A program made the translations under genes and the position numbers. This document shows positions 21,322 to 33,228 of a stretch of 64,000 nucleotides of DNA, piece by piece. The notes beneath the pieces were generated by a model. That model was not told where the DNA came from. It searched no databases and was given only the letters and a program-made list of their open reading frames with translations. This stretch comes from Pochonia chlamydosporia 170 (lineage: Eukaryota; Ascomycota; Sordariomycetes; Hypocreales; Clavicipitaceae): the NCBI RefSeq assembly GCF_001653235.2, contig NW_019154050.1:583207-647206 (forward strand). Reading direction: 5' to 3'. The stretch's first letter is position 1, and every line of letters starts with the position of its first letter.

Positions 21322-22418
21322 ATGGCGATCTTTCAAAATTCTGTGATCATGGACTACCTTTATAACTACCTCTTTGACGAAGATTTATTTAACGCGATTA
21401 AAGCGTTTAGGTTTTCCCACTCTAAAGAGAGGTTTTGGAATCAACGCCTTAGACTTACTCTAGGAATCCCTGAAGACATGGCGTTTCTTTTACCGGATCA
21501 GAGAGATAGAAACTTGTTTCTAGACACTCATTTTTTAATCGAAGATCTCCAGAACGGAAAATATGACGAAGAGAGTATACGTCTTGCACCGCGAGACGAG
21601 TGGCTTCTAGATTTAGGTCTTAAATGGAACCATCAGTGTCTTCATCTCAGGAGGTTCTCTTCGGAAAACAATGGTCAAGATGTCACGGAAATTTGGAATA
21701 TTTCATTTAACTTTCCTGAGTGTCGAACGGAAGATGAAAACTGGACTAGAAATAACAATATGGTGTTTATCTTATCTACCATGGACGATCCTACGGCCAA
21801 ATCCGCATTTTCGATCTCAATAATGAGCTTTCGATGACGACGCATAAGCATTCGGGTATAAAAGGTTATCGATGGTCCCAAAAGCCTAATGTTATTTTAA
21901 CATTCTCTAACTTCGACGTTATTAACTGGGACTTAGCCGCCGGTGCGAGCAAACAGGTGTATACGACAGACAATTTTATAGACACAATTGAGGTCCATGG
22001 CGATATCCTCTTCACTTGGCATTCCGACAACACCACCGAATATCGCACCATAGACGGCCAACGTATACCTCCGCAAATAGACGCTATTCTTGATCAAAAC
22101 GACATCGACTTCCCACATAGTGAATATCTATGGTATAACTTCGCAGATGGTACCCATATAATTCAACACGCTGGTTCTACAGCCGGCAGAACCCGCCTTT
22201 CTATCTTTCATCCCAGTGGTACTATTATTGGGTGTTTCGAAGTTGAATATTTTACGAATAAAAACTTGGCGATATATCTCAACCGATTTGTCGCGATGGC
22301 GGCTAAAGACTGTATTTACATATATTCAAAAACCGGCGAGCTCCTCCTTACAAAGCAATGCTATAGCAGCCCTGAAGGACTATTTTCATGCTCCTCCGGA
22401 CACCTGTATTATATATAG
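21322..22418 (+). CDS. hypothetical beta-propeller-like protein, frameshifted
   Basis: Two frames, 21322-21837 and 21834-22418, make one protein if one base is restored near 21795. The joined reading then gives GQIRIFDLNNELSMTTHKHS, coherent with the second half. The N-terminal part (MDYLYNYLFDEDLFNAIKAF, ERFWNQRLRLTLGIPED) is helical and could be a divergent F-box-like region. The rest has repeated short strands (VILTFSNFDVINWDLAAG, GDILFTWHSDNTTEYRTIDG, DCIYIYSKTGELLLTKQCYS) typical of WD/beta-propeller proteins, with no diagnostic WD motif. Total length is about 365 residues. A CTATAAAG lies about 110 bp upstream of the ATG. The frame break is either decay or a sequencing deletion. Function unknown. 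Confidence 0.55.
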
Positions 22419-23209
22419 AACTACCCTAGCCCTGGTTGTTACTGTAGCTATTATATCTTGGTTTCCCGAGCATCTTTAGACTGTTCCATATCTTTATCCT
22501 CCCCGTCCATCTCCGCGTGTCTCTTGACGAAACTTAATAGTTGAGCGTTAGGTGATCTTTGCATTGATGGAAAGAGAAATCGGGTACAGTTTTAACACTA
22601 ACTTAACATGCCGAATCCGCCAGTTTCTCAACTTATCTCCTTCAGTCTGCTGGGGATGGAAAGGCCACTTTCTAAAGCTTTTGGCCACCTATCACCAAGA
22701 TTGTCCCTTCGAGCCTGCTTAGACTTCTCGTTCAGCAGTATAACGGCTGCAAAAGCACTCATGGAAAACAGGGCACCCATTATTATGCATTGGAAGAATC
22801 CACCGCATAGGCATTGCCTCCATGTTCAATTATGTTACATTAATCGCTGCAGCTAAGCATAGGCTTACATAGTCTAACCCTCTTGGGATTTCTCGTAGGG
22901 ATAGAAGGTGCGGAATGGTCAAGGTTCCGAGAACAATAGCTGCCACATTAGCGACCGCTTGGGTGCGCCTTGTTGGCAACTTGGCTAATGGTGACTGGCA
23001 AGCAAAGTGGTTGGCTGTGAGCCATGCAGGCGCTGCGCAACAATCCCCAAGTCAGCAGACCAGCAGAAACACAAAACATGATTTGTCAACATAACCGCAT
23101 CATGCCACCTAGCTGCGACTTATAAATACCCTGGTCTACTCTGCTCTGCTTCGTCATGTCATGCATTCAGCGCTGGTCTCCTTGACATAACCACACTGTT
23201 CAGCGAGCC
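22419..23209 (+). promoter_or_regulatory. intergenic with a TATA box for the next gene
   Basis: No gene seen. TATAAATA at 23121-23128 lies about 82 bp upstream of the ATG at 23210, a suitable core promoter position. Confidence 0.5.
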
Positions 23210-24529
23210 ATGTTTCCCCTGCACACACCAGACGGTAACACTGATACAGGAAAAGTTCAGTATGTCAACCCAAATATCGCTTTCATTTGGCCGTCAGACT
23301 TGCTCGATGACGATGATAAGGTTGAAGAGGCCACAAACGTCAACACTCCAACAACTATTGTCGAGGACGCCAACGGTGATGGGTTTGCAATGTCTTCTTG
23401 CCCAAGCGAAGAGAGCCAAACTGGCAAGGATGAGACTAATGGTCCAGTTCATTCCTGGGTCCTGCACGGGATTGATGACGATGGTGTTGAAACAGAGAAA
23501 ATTTTCTATCCGCAATTCGCCACCAAGCACGGTGTGCTGTGGAGATATTTTCTAGCTACCTATGCCAATGGAGCTGAGAAAAAAGTGCGACTAGTCCAGG
23601 AGCCAACATCCCAGCTTCTCATTAAAACGACACCAGCGGCCAGAGCGTCTACTGATAGAGGCAGTGATAAACCTGACGACGAGTTGGAGCGTTGGACTAT
23701 CGAAGCTATCTATGCCAATGGTCGACGGAGAAGGTTATATCCAGACTCAATATATGACGGCACAATACCAATTCGCAACTGGCATATGTGTATTGTCCAA
23801 ACCAACGGCGATTTAAAAAATCAACAAATATACCCCGAAATATGCTCACCGGATGATACCCTCGTCAGGGACAGTCATCAATCTTATGCAATTCTTGCCG
23901 AATCCAGCGGCGGGCTGCCAGTTTCAGATGCCGGAAACATCGAAAAATACGGTGATGTGGATGAACAAACAAAGATCTCTCAGCGTGCCAGTATTGCGAC
24001 CACAACTGGCACCAAAATTAGACCCTCAGGAGGTGATGACACGCCATGCGACGGTGGGCCATCGTTAAAGAGAAAGAGAACTGACGACGTATCTACGCCT
24101 GAGCTCAACTTCGAACGCGCCGATCACAGAGGAGAAGTGTGCATCAACTTTCATTCTCACACCACAACTGGCGGTGCCGCCGAGCGGACGGACAGCGATG
24201 ACAACGCCTTGTTGGAAAAATGCAGCAAAGTCCCCGACGATGGGACCGATAGGAGCTCTGACGGGATCTCGGATGCCGGTCAAACTAAAGACACTGCGAG
24301 CCAGAGGGGTTCTGGTAAAGGAGTATTGGAGCGGGTCGGCTCGTTGGATACCGCAGAGAACGTTTTTCGCGAAACTCTAGGTGAATGTCATCACCGTTCA
24401 GATCTTGAACGTTGGTATCGGCTCCATGCTCACCCTTCTGAAGCAGGCCACGATCGGTTTCATCCGACAACTAAAGGCGACCTACGACACGTATACGCCG
24501 CTCGCACGAGTGTCTCAATACTCCGCTAG
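23210..24529 (+). CDS. hypothetical protein with four W..NG..YP repeats
   Basis: A 439-aa single-exon frame from ATG 23210. An acidic N-terminal segment (DLLDDDDKVEEA) is followed by four short repeats of one type: SWVLHGIDDDGVETEKIFYP, WRYFLATYANGAEKKVRL, WTIEAIYANGRRRRLYPDS and WHMCIVQTNGDLKNQQIYPE. Each has Trp, then a hydrophobic strand, a turn with N/D-G, a charged strand and often YP, which suggests a small all-beta repeat domain. Residues after about 230 are Ser/Thr/Asp-rich and look disordered, with a possible nuclear signal (LKRKR). No lesion is seen, and I do not recognise the family. Confidence 0.6.
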   Translation: MFPLHTPDGNTDTGKVQYVNPNIAFIWPSDLLDDDDKVEEATNVNTPTTIVEDANGDGFAMSSCPSEESQTGKDETNGPVHSWVLHGIDDDGVETEKIFYPQFATKHGVLWRYFLATYANGAEKKVRLVQEPTSQLLIKTTPAARASTDRGSDKPDDELERWTIEAIYANGRRRRLYPDSIYDGTIPIRNWHMCIVQTNGDLKNQQIYPEICSPDDTLVRDSHQSYAILAESSGGLPVSDAGNIEKYGDVDEQTKISQRASIATTTGTKIRPSGGDDTPCDGGPSLKRKRTDDVSTPELNFERADHRGEVCINFHSHTTTGGAAERTDSDDNALLEKCSKVPDDGTDRSSDGISDAGQTKDTASQRGSGKGVLERVGSLDTAENVFRETLGECHHRSDLERWYRLHAHPSEAGHDRFHPTTKGDLRHVYAARTSVSILR

Positions 24530-25824
24530 TGCCATTGTCGGCAGTCTCTATCCATAACCCCGCTTGGCAGGAAAGTTTGCCAGATTTGATCAAAGTAAAC
24601 AAATGTTCCAGTACGTCATGGGAGATCAGGAGTTTCATTTTGTTCGTGGCCCTGAGATAGGTGCACGATTCCCCGAAGACGCATAATTGGAGGAGAAAGG
24701 CTCCGAGTGGGATTGATTTGTATGGAATGGTTACTTAGCCTCGCGTTTCTAACATTCAAAACAGATTGTGAACAGATTATGTGCATTGTCACAAAGAGTC
24801 GCTTTATTTATACACTGTCCCCTTGTACATGGGCGGTATAAGCAAGAAAGCTGGATGATTGTGCACCTATACTGTAGAATTTTTTTCTTATAGCAAGGCC
24901 AGTCATTTATCGTCAGTTGCAAATGAAGCCTTGTGTTGAAACCGCGATGGGTGCAGAGTCTTGCGTCTTGCCAAATGGCGCCTCCGTCCCTTCCAACGCT
25001 ATCCGATCCTTCACTTTCCTCTCCGCGTCTTGATGAGAAACCCTGCGGAGTTTAATAAATTGAGCTACATGTTAGAGTTGGAACTACCGAGTTCAACTAC
25101 CTTATTCCATGTCCATAAAAGCCCAGTACCAATTGTTAAACTGTCGCTCGATTGTGTTACGCAACCCCCTTTGCACTTCGTCTGACATTATTGGCAGTTA
25201 CTTCCTACTGTATCCCAGGAGGTTGATACTTGCAGTACTAGTTTAACAGTTCGATATCAGAAAATATTCCACCTGTTTCCTTTTCTCTTAGAATGTCTGT
25301 ATAGGGTGAAGTTGGACCTCCCTCTTCTCCTCTCATACATCGCCAAGAAAATCATGAGCGCTTTCAGCTCAGGATCTTTAAATTTGGATTCAGATATTTT
25401 GTTTATGGTCAATATTCCGCCCATGTGTTGAGATTTATTGGAATGAAACTCGGCAAGCACGTCCTGAGCCATAAACCTCTAGCCCTCCACCTAAGCTAAG
25501 TGCGAACTCAACCGGCGCGATAGAACACTACTCCACGGTTGAAATAATAATAACTATACTTGCTTCTTGGCTGTAAGTTGTACGTTGCCTACGTAACATG
25601 GGTGCGGAGATCCTCAGATCCGTCCGCCCTTTATTCTGTACTCGCTCTTAATGGCCTGTCCTGCACTTTCCAGATGCCACACTTTATTATATCGCAGCAA
25701 GAGAAATTGTTTATAGAAATACTCTTGGCAGGCTAGATATTCTAACTAAGTGGCTAACTGTAGCATGTTACCAAACCTGTTGGGTGCTTAAACCGCTTGA
25801 AAGCCAGTGCTAGGCAACACTTAC
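24530..25824. other. intergenic, no gene recognised
   Basis: A 71-codon minus-strand frame at 25257-25472 (ATG at 25472) has a helix-like composition but no motif. The 3' end of the next minus-strand gene may extend into the right part of this stretch, past its GTAAGT at 25824. Confidence 0.4.
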
Positions 25825-26878
25825 CACCCGGGACGCGTCTGCCGGGCATGCGACCGTGATAGTCTGGATCAAGAAAGTCGTTGTTGTAGTCACTGTTGGT
25901 CCACAGACTGTCATCTCATCTACTGTGGATGAGCCTGTTTCTGCTGGAGGTCCTTCGGTAACAAAGCCAGTATTGGTGGCGGTGACGGTATTGATGGTTG
26001 TGATGGTACTAGTACTAGTCGTAACAACATTGGTGTTGGCAGCCGTGGTAGTGTCCGGCAGTGGTACCAAGACCAAACAACTGATAGGATTGCAAGTTGT
26101 CGTTGATGACCCAGCATAGGTCTGTACTGATGTTCGTAGGCCAGGCTCCTTCTCGGCTGGATTCGTGGTAGTTAATAGTCCAGTCTGATCGGTCTTGTCG
26201 CTATGCCAAGTTACCGCTTTGGATAACTTATATTGCGTGGACTGTTCAGACGGAAACCTCGTTGTTAGGCCGGTTACAGTCTTTGTGATAGTCGTGGCTA
26301 TTGCCTGTGTTCCAATAGCCTTGGTGAAAGTTGTACTGATCAGAGCCGTGGCCGGCTCCACGCATCCGAAGCGGCCTTTCAGGGATCTAGGCATAGCATT
26401 TGCATCACCACTGTTTCGACTATTTGCAACGACGCCATCGATACATGTCGTCGATGTTTGCCCCGCACAGAGCCTAATTTTGTCTTTAGTCAGTCTGGTT
26501 TCGATGACCGTTTGGCAGTGCAATATATTACCAATAAATGGAGGCGGCTCCAGGCGGTGCATCGGCAGGCAGAGTGAATTCGGCGATTTGGTCCCCCAGG
26601 CATGAGATTTGCCCAAAATCAACGGTTATCGGCCAAAAAGCTTCGTTTTTAAATCGGACGACTGCTTGACAATGCCCAGCGCCAGTGGAAGCGACTTCAA
26701 TCCTGCTCTGAGTTTAGCGATCGCAGGTAAACATCGAAAAGATGGCCTTGCGCACCTACTTGGCAGAGACTAAATCTGCAGCGATCAAAGCCAGCGGCGG
26801 CGTTGACTGGCATATCGTGGGCAAAGTCGCCACACCAGCGGCTACACTTCCTACTCCAATGAGAAATGAAAATCGCAT
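25825..26878 (-). CDS. secreted Cys/Thr-rich protein
   Basis: Three exons join cleanly on the minus strand: 26878-26760, 26702-26532 and 26473-25825, totalling 313 codons. The 57- and 58-nt introns have GTAGGT and GTAATA donors. The protein begins with a signal peptide (MRFSFLIGVGSVAAGVATLP). The conserved domain follows: GHCQAVVRFKNEAFWPITV, FGQISCLGDQIAEFTLPADA, IYWLCAGQTSTTCIDG, RFGCVEP. A long Thr/Ser-rich, presumably O-glycosylated tail ends with a VCGPTVTTTTTFLIQTITVAC segment. The last exon stops at a perfect GTAAGT donor; unspliced, a stop follows five codons later, so a short fourth exon is likely. A related gene lies at 53688-54560. The protein is probably extracellular or in the cell wall; its role is unknown. 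Confidence 0.75.
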
Positions 26879-28082
26879 TTTTTTTGCGTTGCGACGTAGC
26901 CAGGGAGAAAGAAAAGCGAGGTCCGAAAAATGAAAGTATATGTAGGTTGAAGCTATGCGTTGAGCTTTGAGGAGATTTATAGTTCGTTTTTCGTTAGTTA
27001 CCCAATTGGGAGAACTAAACACCGAAAACCGGACACTTTAGATCTTCTAGGCAGTACTTCTCTAGATATGTATTCCGTGTAAGCCAATACCAAACGAATA
27101 GAAAGGAGAAGCAGCGGGTGGTGGTTCCCATCAACACAACTATTTAGATGAAATTCTTGGCTGTAAGGGGCGTCCTTGTAGTCCGCCAACTTCTCTTTTG
27201 GCAGTGACCGGGCGGGATCAGACGGTCAGATAATGCTGCTCAGGGTAGACTTGAATCTTCAGTTCGACAAAAACATGTCTCTCTAAATCCAAGCAAAGGC
27301 GAGGGAGCTGGTTATGGAGCCCCCAATTGAAAGTCTCAAAAGCAGTGGAGATCAAGCCTCATGAAGAGGAGATGTACAACATAGCCGGGCATTTGGTTCG
27401 AATCGGCCATTAGCTTGAGGCTAACTGGAGGAATTTCCGAGTATAAGTCCCGTGAGGACTTCGTTTCGTAAGACGCTTCGTTACTAGTGACTTAATTCCT
27501 ACCCAAACGACCTCGTTACTCTCCAGGAGACCCGAGATTCAACGAGTACCCGCTTGCGACTCGGCTTACCTCAGGCAATACATCCCCTGCGAAGCTCAAT
27601 TGCCACAGTGTATCTTGAATGTGGCTACTTTGTATCTCCCATCCAACCTTCATGCTTACCTCTTGTCTTAACTCTAAGTCCGGTCATTTATTACAGTACT
27701 ATTACAGTAATACGAGATGCACAGAACAGGTCTCGAGGAAGTCATAGCCAACGAGCACTCCATTTCATCAAGCAGCCACAGTGCTGAACCATTAACATGA
27801 TGCGTCCCCCTAGCTCACCCAACGGCATAGGTACGGTTTCGCTTGACGAAATGCTGCATGGTTCTTCTGTCCAAGCTGGTGAGCAAGCCCATATTCGTGG
27901 AAGCCAGGCGACCTGCTCACCCCCTGGTGTAACGACACAACCAACCGATGTGCTGGGTGCCAGGGTGGTCAGGTAATTGGCTAATATTGAAAGGAAGCCT
28001 AGCCAATCCGGCCGCTGGATGTTGGCCGATTCTACAGCGCAGATGACGGTGTCGATCTAGTTAAAATCACATCTTTCTGTTT
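26879..28082. other. intergenic, no gene recognised
   Basis: No coherent coding signal on either strand. A GGTTCGAATC at 27393 resembles a tRNA B box, but no cloverleaf can be built around it. Confidence 0.5.
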
Positions 28083-28490
28083 GCTCAATTCTGCAACTTC
28101 GTGAGACCCGTTCGGGTAGTGGGGTGTTCACATCAACCATGCTCCCTGTTCCTTCTCCGCCAAAAAAAGCGACCGGATACTGGGTGTGTATGAGAGGTGC
28201 ATGTGGTGTCGCTTTAGCCGTAATCGCTCCTTTCTATTGCTCAGTTTGATTAATTCATGGCCTTTTCGGGTAAGGGGGTGTGTCGTCCGAATCTTACTCC
28301 CTTGTCATTTTCTACCAATAAGGCGACTAGAAGTTGGGTGTTTCTTGAGATTGCGCACGGTGTAACTGTAGTCAAGGCCGGCTTCGTTCTATTGCTTGAT
28401 TCCGCCTCTTTGTAGGGCAATGTTTTGTATGAGGGGTGTTACCTGAATTCTACGCCAGCTTACTCTCTAACCAATATGGCTGCAGTGAGA
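28083..28490. repeat. degenerate ~158-bp tandem repeat, about 2.5 units
   Basis: Units begin near 28083, 28240 and 28398, with a GCTCAATTC/GCTCAGTTT/GCTTGATTC start, then TTCGGGTA..GGGGTG, a CCAAxAAxGCGAC block and TTCTATTGCT. Identity is moderate. No coding potential. Confidence 0.55.
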
Positions 28491-29455
28491 ACAGGCAACG
28501 AGCGACCCTAGGAATCCAATAGGAGTATGCATCCCTCTTCATTTCTGGCAGACGGGAACTGGAGAATGAGGCGCTGAACAAAACCACGCCAGGAGCCCAA
28601 AAAAAACTCTGTCCTGTAAAAATTTTTCTCCACCGAGGTGGACGACCAAGATCACCTCAGTAGGACAGAATTTGCAGGAATTCCGACTACGATTATTGGG
28701 CACTTGAGTCTATCGTAGTATTAGCGGTCAAAGGATGGCACTGGAAGAGTTCTTTACTCCCTTCCAAACTGTTCCCAGCAGCGCGTCCAGCAGACCCACG
28801 GCCACCCCCAAAACCAAGCAGCCAGGGGTAAGAGAAAGCTTCTATGTCCAAAAATAACGATGTCAGGGAGTGGAGGTTGTCTTTCTGAGTGTAAATTTGC
28901 CAGAGGGGTAATGATAGATTTCCGAAGGGTGTCCCTACCACCAATTCTTCGTCACTTCCATCATTTGGTTACTGGAGGATGGATGGGTTATAGCATCACC
29001 ATTCAATGCAGTCCTCTGATTCCCCATGCTCGTCAATAAAGCAGCAAACTGCACACGCTATATTGACTGGTTATTACGAAGCTTTGAGGAAACAACTTCG
29101 ACGAGTATAAGTAAAGATGCAAAGACAACAAGCAATTGTCTTATAAGCCCATCAAGCCGGAAACGGACCATTTTTTCTACAGAGCTGAGATCAGAAGAAT
29201 AACACTCCTGGCTCACATCAGCTGGACTCTTTAAAAGTCGTGACTCTGCACGTTAAATCCTCCGCCTGTGTAATTTCCCCGGAACTGCAAACTGCACCCT
29301 GGATTTGCAATTGGGAAGGAAATTGATAACCGCGTCCGCGTACGACAGAACGTTCATTCTATTCTCAGTACCTTGAAATTCGGTGCGCACCATGCGAAAC
29401 TACTTGATGGTGCCATATGGAGGATACTAACTGACGTTCAGTGCGCATATCCTAC
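28491..29455. other. intergenic, no gene recognised
   Basis: Contains an imperfect inverted repeat (CTCTGTCCTGT at 28608 and AGGACAGAAT at 28663) around an A/T-rich loop. No gene is seen. Confidence 0.4.
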
Positions 29456-29830
29456 ATGGCCCAAGACAATGTTATCTCACGTAATCTACCTGATTCGCAT
29501 GCGGACGAACAGATGTATGAGGGAAGTCGCACTACGACGTATTGCGAAGATCTGATTGACGTGATTACTCATCTCGGTCAAGACGAAATATTTTCCTACA
29601 TACATCATAAGTATGTTTGGGAATGGACTGCCGAACATATTAAAGTCGCGATACTGTCAGTGTCGGCAGCATGGGACATGGCCGTGGGCCGGGGAGACTG
29701 CGACGGGGAAATGATGATCACCTTGCAGAAAATAGCCTCTTGTTGGGCTGTATTGGCTTTTTTCCAGAGCTCAAGTTCTGTTCCTCAAGCGAAGTATTGC
29801 AACTATAAAATAACTAAACTTGCGCGATGA
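29456..29830 (+). CDS. small hypothetical protein
   Basis: A 124-aa frame from ATG 29456. It is balanced in composition and helix-like (CEDLIDVITHLGQDEIFSYI, YVWEWTAEHIKVAILSVSAA, MITLQKIASCWAVLAFF), which is why I keep it despite its size. There is no signal peptide and no known motif. It could be one exon of a longer gene. Confidence 0.35.
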   Translation: MAQDNVISRNLPDSHADEQMYEGSRTTTYCEDLIDVITHLGQDEIFSYIHHKYVWEWTAEHIKVAILSVSAAWDMAVGRGDCDGEMMITLQKIASCWAVLAFFQSSSSVPQAKYCNYKITKLAR

Positions 29831-30533
29831 TCTGACACAACACCAGGCTATTTTAACGCCAAACGGACAGGCCCGGTCGGTTGTACGTCGAACAGCCAGA
29901 TCGGTGTTTCCTTAGTACAATTCGCCTGCCTGGTCATCCATCCAGACATCGTGTTAATGACTCTTTGATACATTGGACGAAGCGATATCCTTATAGTAAA
30001 GCCGGTGTTATGTTCCGGGGCTTTGCGCTTTGAGATGTGCGTGTTGAACGCGACTGTTTTGGACGTACTCCCACGTGTTTGCTACCTACTAGAAGGCTCA
30101 TATAATTTCTTATTGAGAACGCAAGATCTCTCCCCACCGAATATGGTATGCTCTGTTATCATTTCTGTTCTTATAGTACAGTACAATAAGACACTGACAT
30201 TCTCCTAATCACACCCCTATTCATGTGATGTTCAGGGAGATTTACTACGGCAGCAATCATAAAATTACGAAGCATCATATTATTCCACCTTCTCATTCTA
30301 TAAAATAGTTGCTTATAGTTGGGCCAAGTCAGAAGTTAACCAGCTTATATGACTTCACACTCCTTGCTCTAAAAAAACATTCAACATAAGCCCCAGAGGG
30401 ATAAACCAACTTCCCAAGATCTAATTGTAATTCCCTAACCCTGAATGCAGATAAGCAGTATCACCGATTACTTGACCAAGGAAAGAATATTTGCGGCAAT
30501 CCGTGCCCCAGAACGAAGGACCAATGTTGGTCT
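29831..30533. other. intergenic, AT-rich
   Basis: No gene recognised. It may hold downstream exons of the small secreted protein on the minus strand, since that frame ends at a possible GTAAAG donor. Confidence 0.4.
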
Positions 30534-30842
30534 TTACATCCCACAATCTTCCGCCCGAGGATTGCAGTACATTATAAGGCCAATCCAAGGAGTTAAATAT
30601 TTCCAAACATCTTGATAGATGAGGCAGGCAGCGCATCCATCCATTTTTCGGAGGAACGGGGAACTGCACGAACAGAGCATGGTGCGAATTCCTCGAGCGG
30701 CAGCAAACTCTCTTTGGGCCGCTTCGCATTCACGGAGACACCCCATCGTACTGGCATGGTCCGTGGGCTTCGATGAAACCAAATCGAAATTAACGACAAA
30801 AAAGGTGATGATGGCAACCACGGGCCCGCGGGGTGTGACCAT
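30534..30842 (-). CDS. small secreted cysteine-rich protein
   Basis: 102 codons from ATG at 30842. The first 25 residues are a plausible signal peptide (VVAIITFFVVNFDLVSS). The mature part has eight cysteines (GCLREC, LCSCSS, DGCAACL, YCNP and DCGM) around a helical segment (EAAQREFAAARG). This resembles effector-like secreted proteins of plant- or insect-associated fungi. The last codons GGATGTAAAG could be a splice donor, so the C terminus may continue. The toxin or effector role is unknown; only secretion is inferred. Confidence 0.5.
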   Translation of the reverse strand: MVTPRGPVVAIITFFVVNFDLVSSKPTDHASTMGCLRECEAAQREFAAARGIRTMLCSCSSPFLRKMDGCAACLIYQDVWKYLTPWIGLIMYCNPRAEDCGM

Positions 30843-31831
30843 ATTGCAAAATCGAATAGGAAGATCGTAAAACCGAATTCGCGGCCGAGTTTTCGTTCTT
30901 GTGTATTTAGAAGTTGAAACAAAACTTTAAGCTTGACTGAAATGCCCTGCCAAGTTTCTGCATTTCAACACTGCGGACCGTAAGAATTATTGTACAGTCA
31001 TCCACTACATCCACCCCCTCCCTCCAGGATGAGTGGAATAATCAGTAGACGCAAGCCCAGCCAGTGTGACCGTACAGTACATAGGGAATATCGTTATATA
31101 GCCAATTGGAAGCACCCTGAAAGACATGAGAAATTGGTCGTCAGATTTGACGCTCTTGAGATCGCACCAAGAACTCATCCTGGGGCGACTTGACTCCATA
31201 TTGCCAACGAGTCTGATGGCCGGTTGTACTGGAGTGTCAGAGCCGTCTGATTACAGCTCACAGGACGCAGATGTTGTCTCCGCTGATGGTACTGCTGTAT
31301 CTTGCGGCAAAGCGATGATATTCAGAGAGACATCTTAATTTTAATAATATTGCGATGAATGATCCGAATCTGTAATTTCGAAGCCTGCTTGCAGTGCTGA
31401 GCTACAGCAATCTTCTACACATTCACCTGTCGCTTGCGCGTTCCTTTGCCCAAATTGCCACTCCCATACCGAGTGATTCCTGCCTCGTAGCACACTGCTT
31501 AAGAAAAAGGATTCCTAGTCATGACTTGTCCATCATCCTTATCTCGATATTCAATTCGAAAACTCCTCCAAATCACGTTTTATCACAGTTTCACCCAGAA
31601 AATGTCGGTCCCCATCTCGGCAAGTCGAACAGGTAAGAAGCCGATAGCGATGCGAGTCTCCAGGGGCAGGAAGTCAAATTTGCTCGATACTATGGCACCA
31701 CATATAGAGAAAACTTTGTACCATACAACAGTGTTGCATGGAAATGTGCCGGTAAATGTTGCCTCTCCTAGAAGGCATTTTGTTTCAATATACAGCTGCA
31801 GCATGCTTGGAGAGTGCTATAAAGTTCACCT
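30843..31831. other. intergenic, no gene recognised
   Basis: Several short plus-strand frames (31521-31910 is the longest) have no coherent protein pattern and partly mirror the minus-strand gene to the right. Confidence 0.45.
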
Positions 31832-32490
31832 TCACTTCCTCAAGAGCGCTATGTATGCAATCACTGAATCTACCACCCGAGCGGCCGCCTCCTCCTTCTT
31901 TGGAACCTAAAGGAATGGAAGGGGCCCGCCTTTTTGAACCGAGATAGAATTCGCCCAACACAGATGATTCTGGTAGCCAAGACTTGGCAGCGAGTAATCT
32001 ATGCGGCGTCACGTACAACACCAAAAAGAATAAAAGAAATGACGCATCCTCCAACGATACAACATTGGACAACAATATCCACTAATACTACCACACCACA
32101 TGCAATGCAATATGCCCAGTTCGACCGATCTTTTGCGACATTGAACTGAACTTGCCAGATATTGAGGCGGATAGTAAGTAAAACACTATAGGCGATGGAT
32201 ATAGCGGTGGTAACGATGTGGAATATAAGCCAAGTTCGTTTGCGCTGTGTGTCCATCCATATCCACGATTTGTATGTAGGATGACGAAGCCAAAGAATAA
32301 TGGTCCCCGCCGCAGATGACAGGACAATCGCTGCTCTAAAAGGTAAATAGAAGAAGAGAGCTAAAGCATAGGCTCTTTCAATATCTCGGTGTTGAGTCTT
32401 GAAAGTTTGTGCAAGGCTCCAAGCCCAATTGTCGAAAGCTATGCAAGTGATGGTGAAAAAAATTAAGAGTACGCATAGAAGCAGCATCAT
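31832..32490 (-). CDS. four-helix fungal membrane protein, function unknown
   Basis: Two exons on the minus strand, 32490-32017 and 31906-31832. They are joined by a 110-nt intron (GTACGT...CTTTAG) into 182 aa. Four strongly hydrophobic segments are visible: MMLLLCVLLIFFTITCIAF, ALFFYLPFRAAIVLSSAAGT, IFHIVTTAISIAYSVLLTI and VVLVDIVVQCCIVGGCVISF. The spliced C terminus PKKEEAAARVVDSVIAYIAL is a charged helix and reads better than the unspliced end. Start: two tandem ATGs at 32485-32490. A membrane location is certain from the pattern; the family is not recognised. Confidence 0.65.
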
Positions 32491-33228
32491 TGCTATTAAC
32501 TACGTAGTAGAGAGCATTGGATTAGTCGGCTTCATCGTCTTAGTTGAAACAGTGCTTAAGTTCTCATCGTATCCTGCAGACGTCCTAATACTGCATCCTC
32601 CATCCCACTGATAGCGAAAAATGCCCGACGATAACACTCCCTAACTGTGAGGCCAATAGTGGCGTCTTAGGCGCTTTCTGAGGATAGGCGAGGGGCTGCA
32701 AGGGTCATTCCGGTTATCAGCACTGGGTCAAGCAATAAACGAGTGGCAAAGATGCAGTTTGTCCGGAGGAGGTGGGAGGATCAATGAGAGCCGGACGCGC
32801 AATAATAGCCCAAACCAATAAAGATCATCAGAGATGTCAACTAGAATGAGGAATCCGAATGAACCTATGGACGCGTATTTACGGTTGGTGTGGATGGAAC
32901 AGGGTGCCTCGCATCCCCACATGGAGAGACGTGTCGACTCTTCTACAAGGAGTCAAGGGAAATGGCCATTCCGCTGGCAAGACAAATCTGTATGCTTCTC
33001 CCTGATTTTGACAAACAATCGCCGAATATTAGACTTTCTGTTTGCATTGACAAACAAATCGGTATCATTTACACCAGAACGTTTATCACTCTGCCAAACA
33101 TCAGTGGTCGAGGCAGGAAGAACTGTTACAACCAGGTGGGCATTTGGAAGCAGGAATGTTCACTCTCTTGAATCAGTCTCACTAGCAGTTTGCGCCTAAT
33201 GCTTCTTGTTCTTTAAAGCGCCTCAACT
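32491..33228. other. intergenic between divergent genes
   Basis: Shared upstream region of the membrane protein (minus) and the ankyrin protein (plus). The plus-strand frames here are not convincing. Confidence 0.4.

Noticed and set aside
27380..27410. tRNA gene suggested by GGTTCGAATC
   Set aside because: No acceptor, D or anticodon stems can be formed around it.
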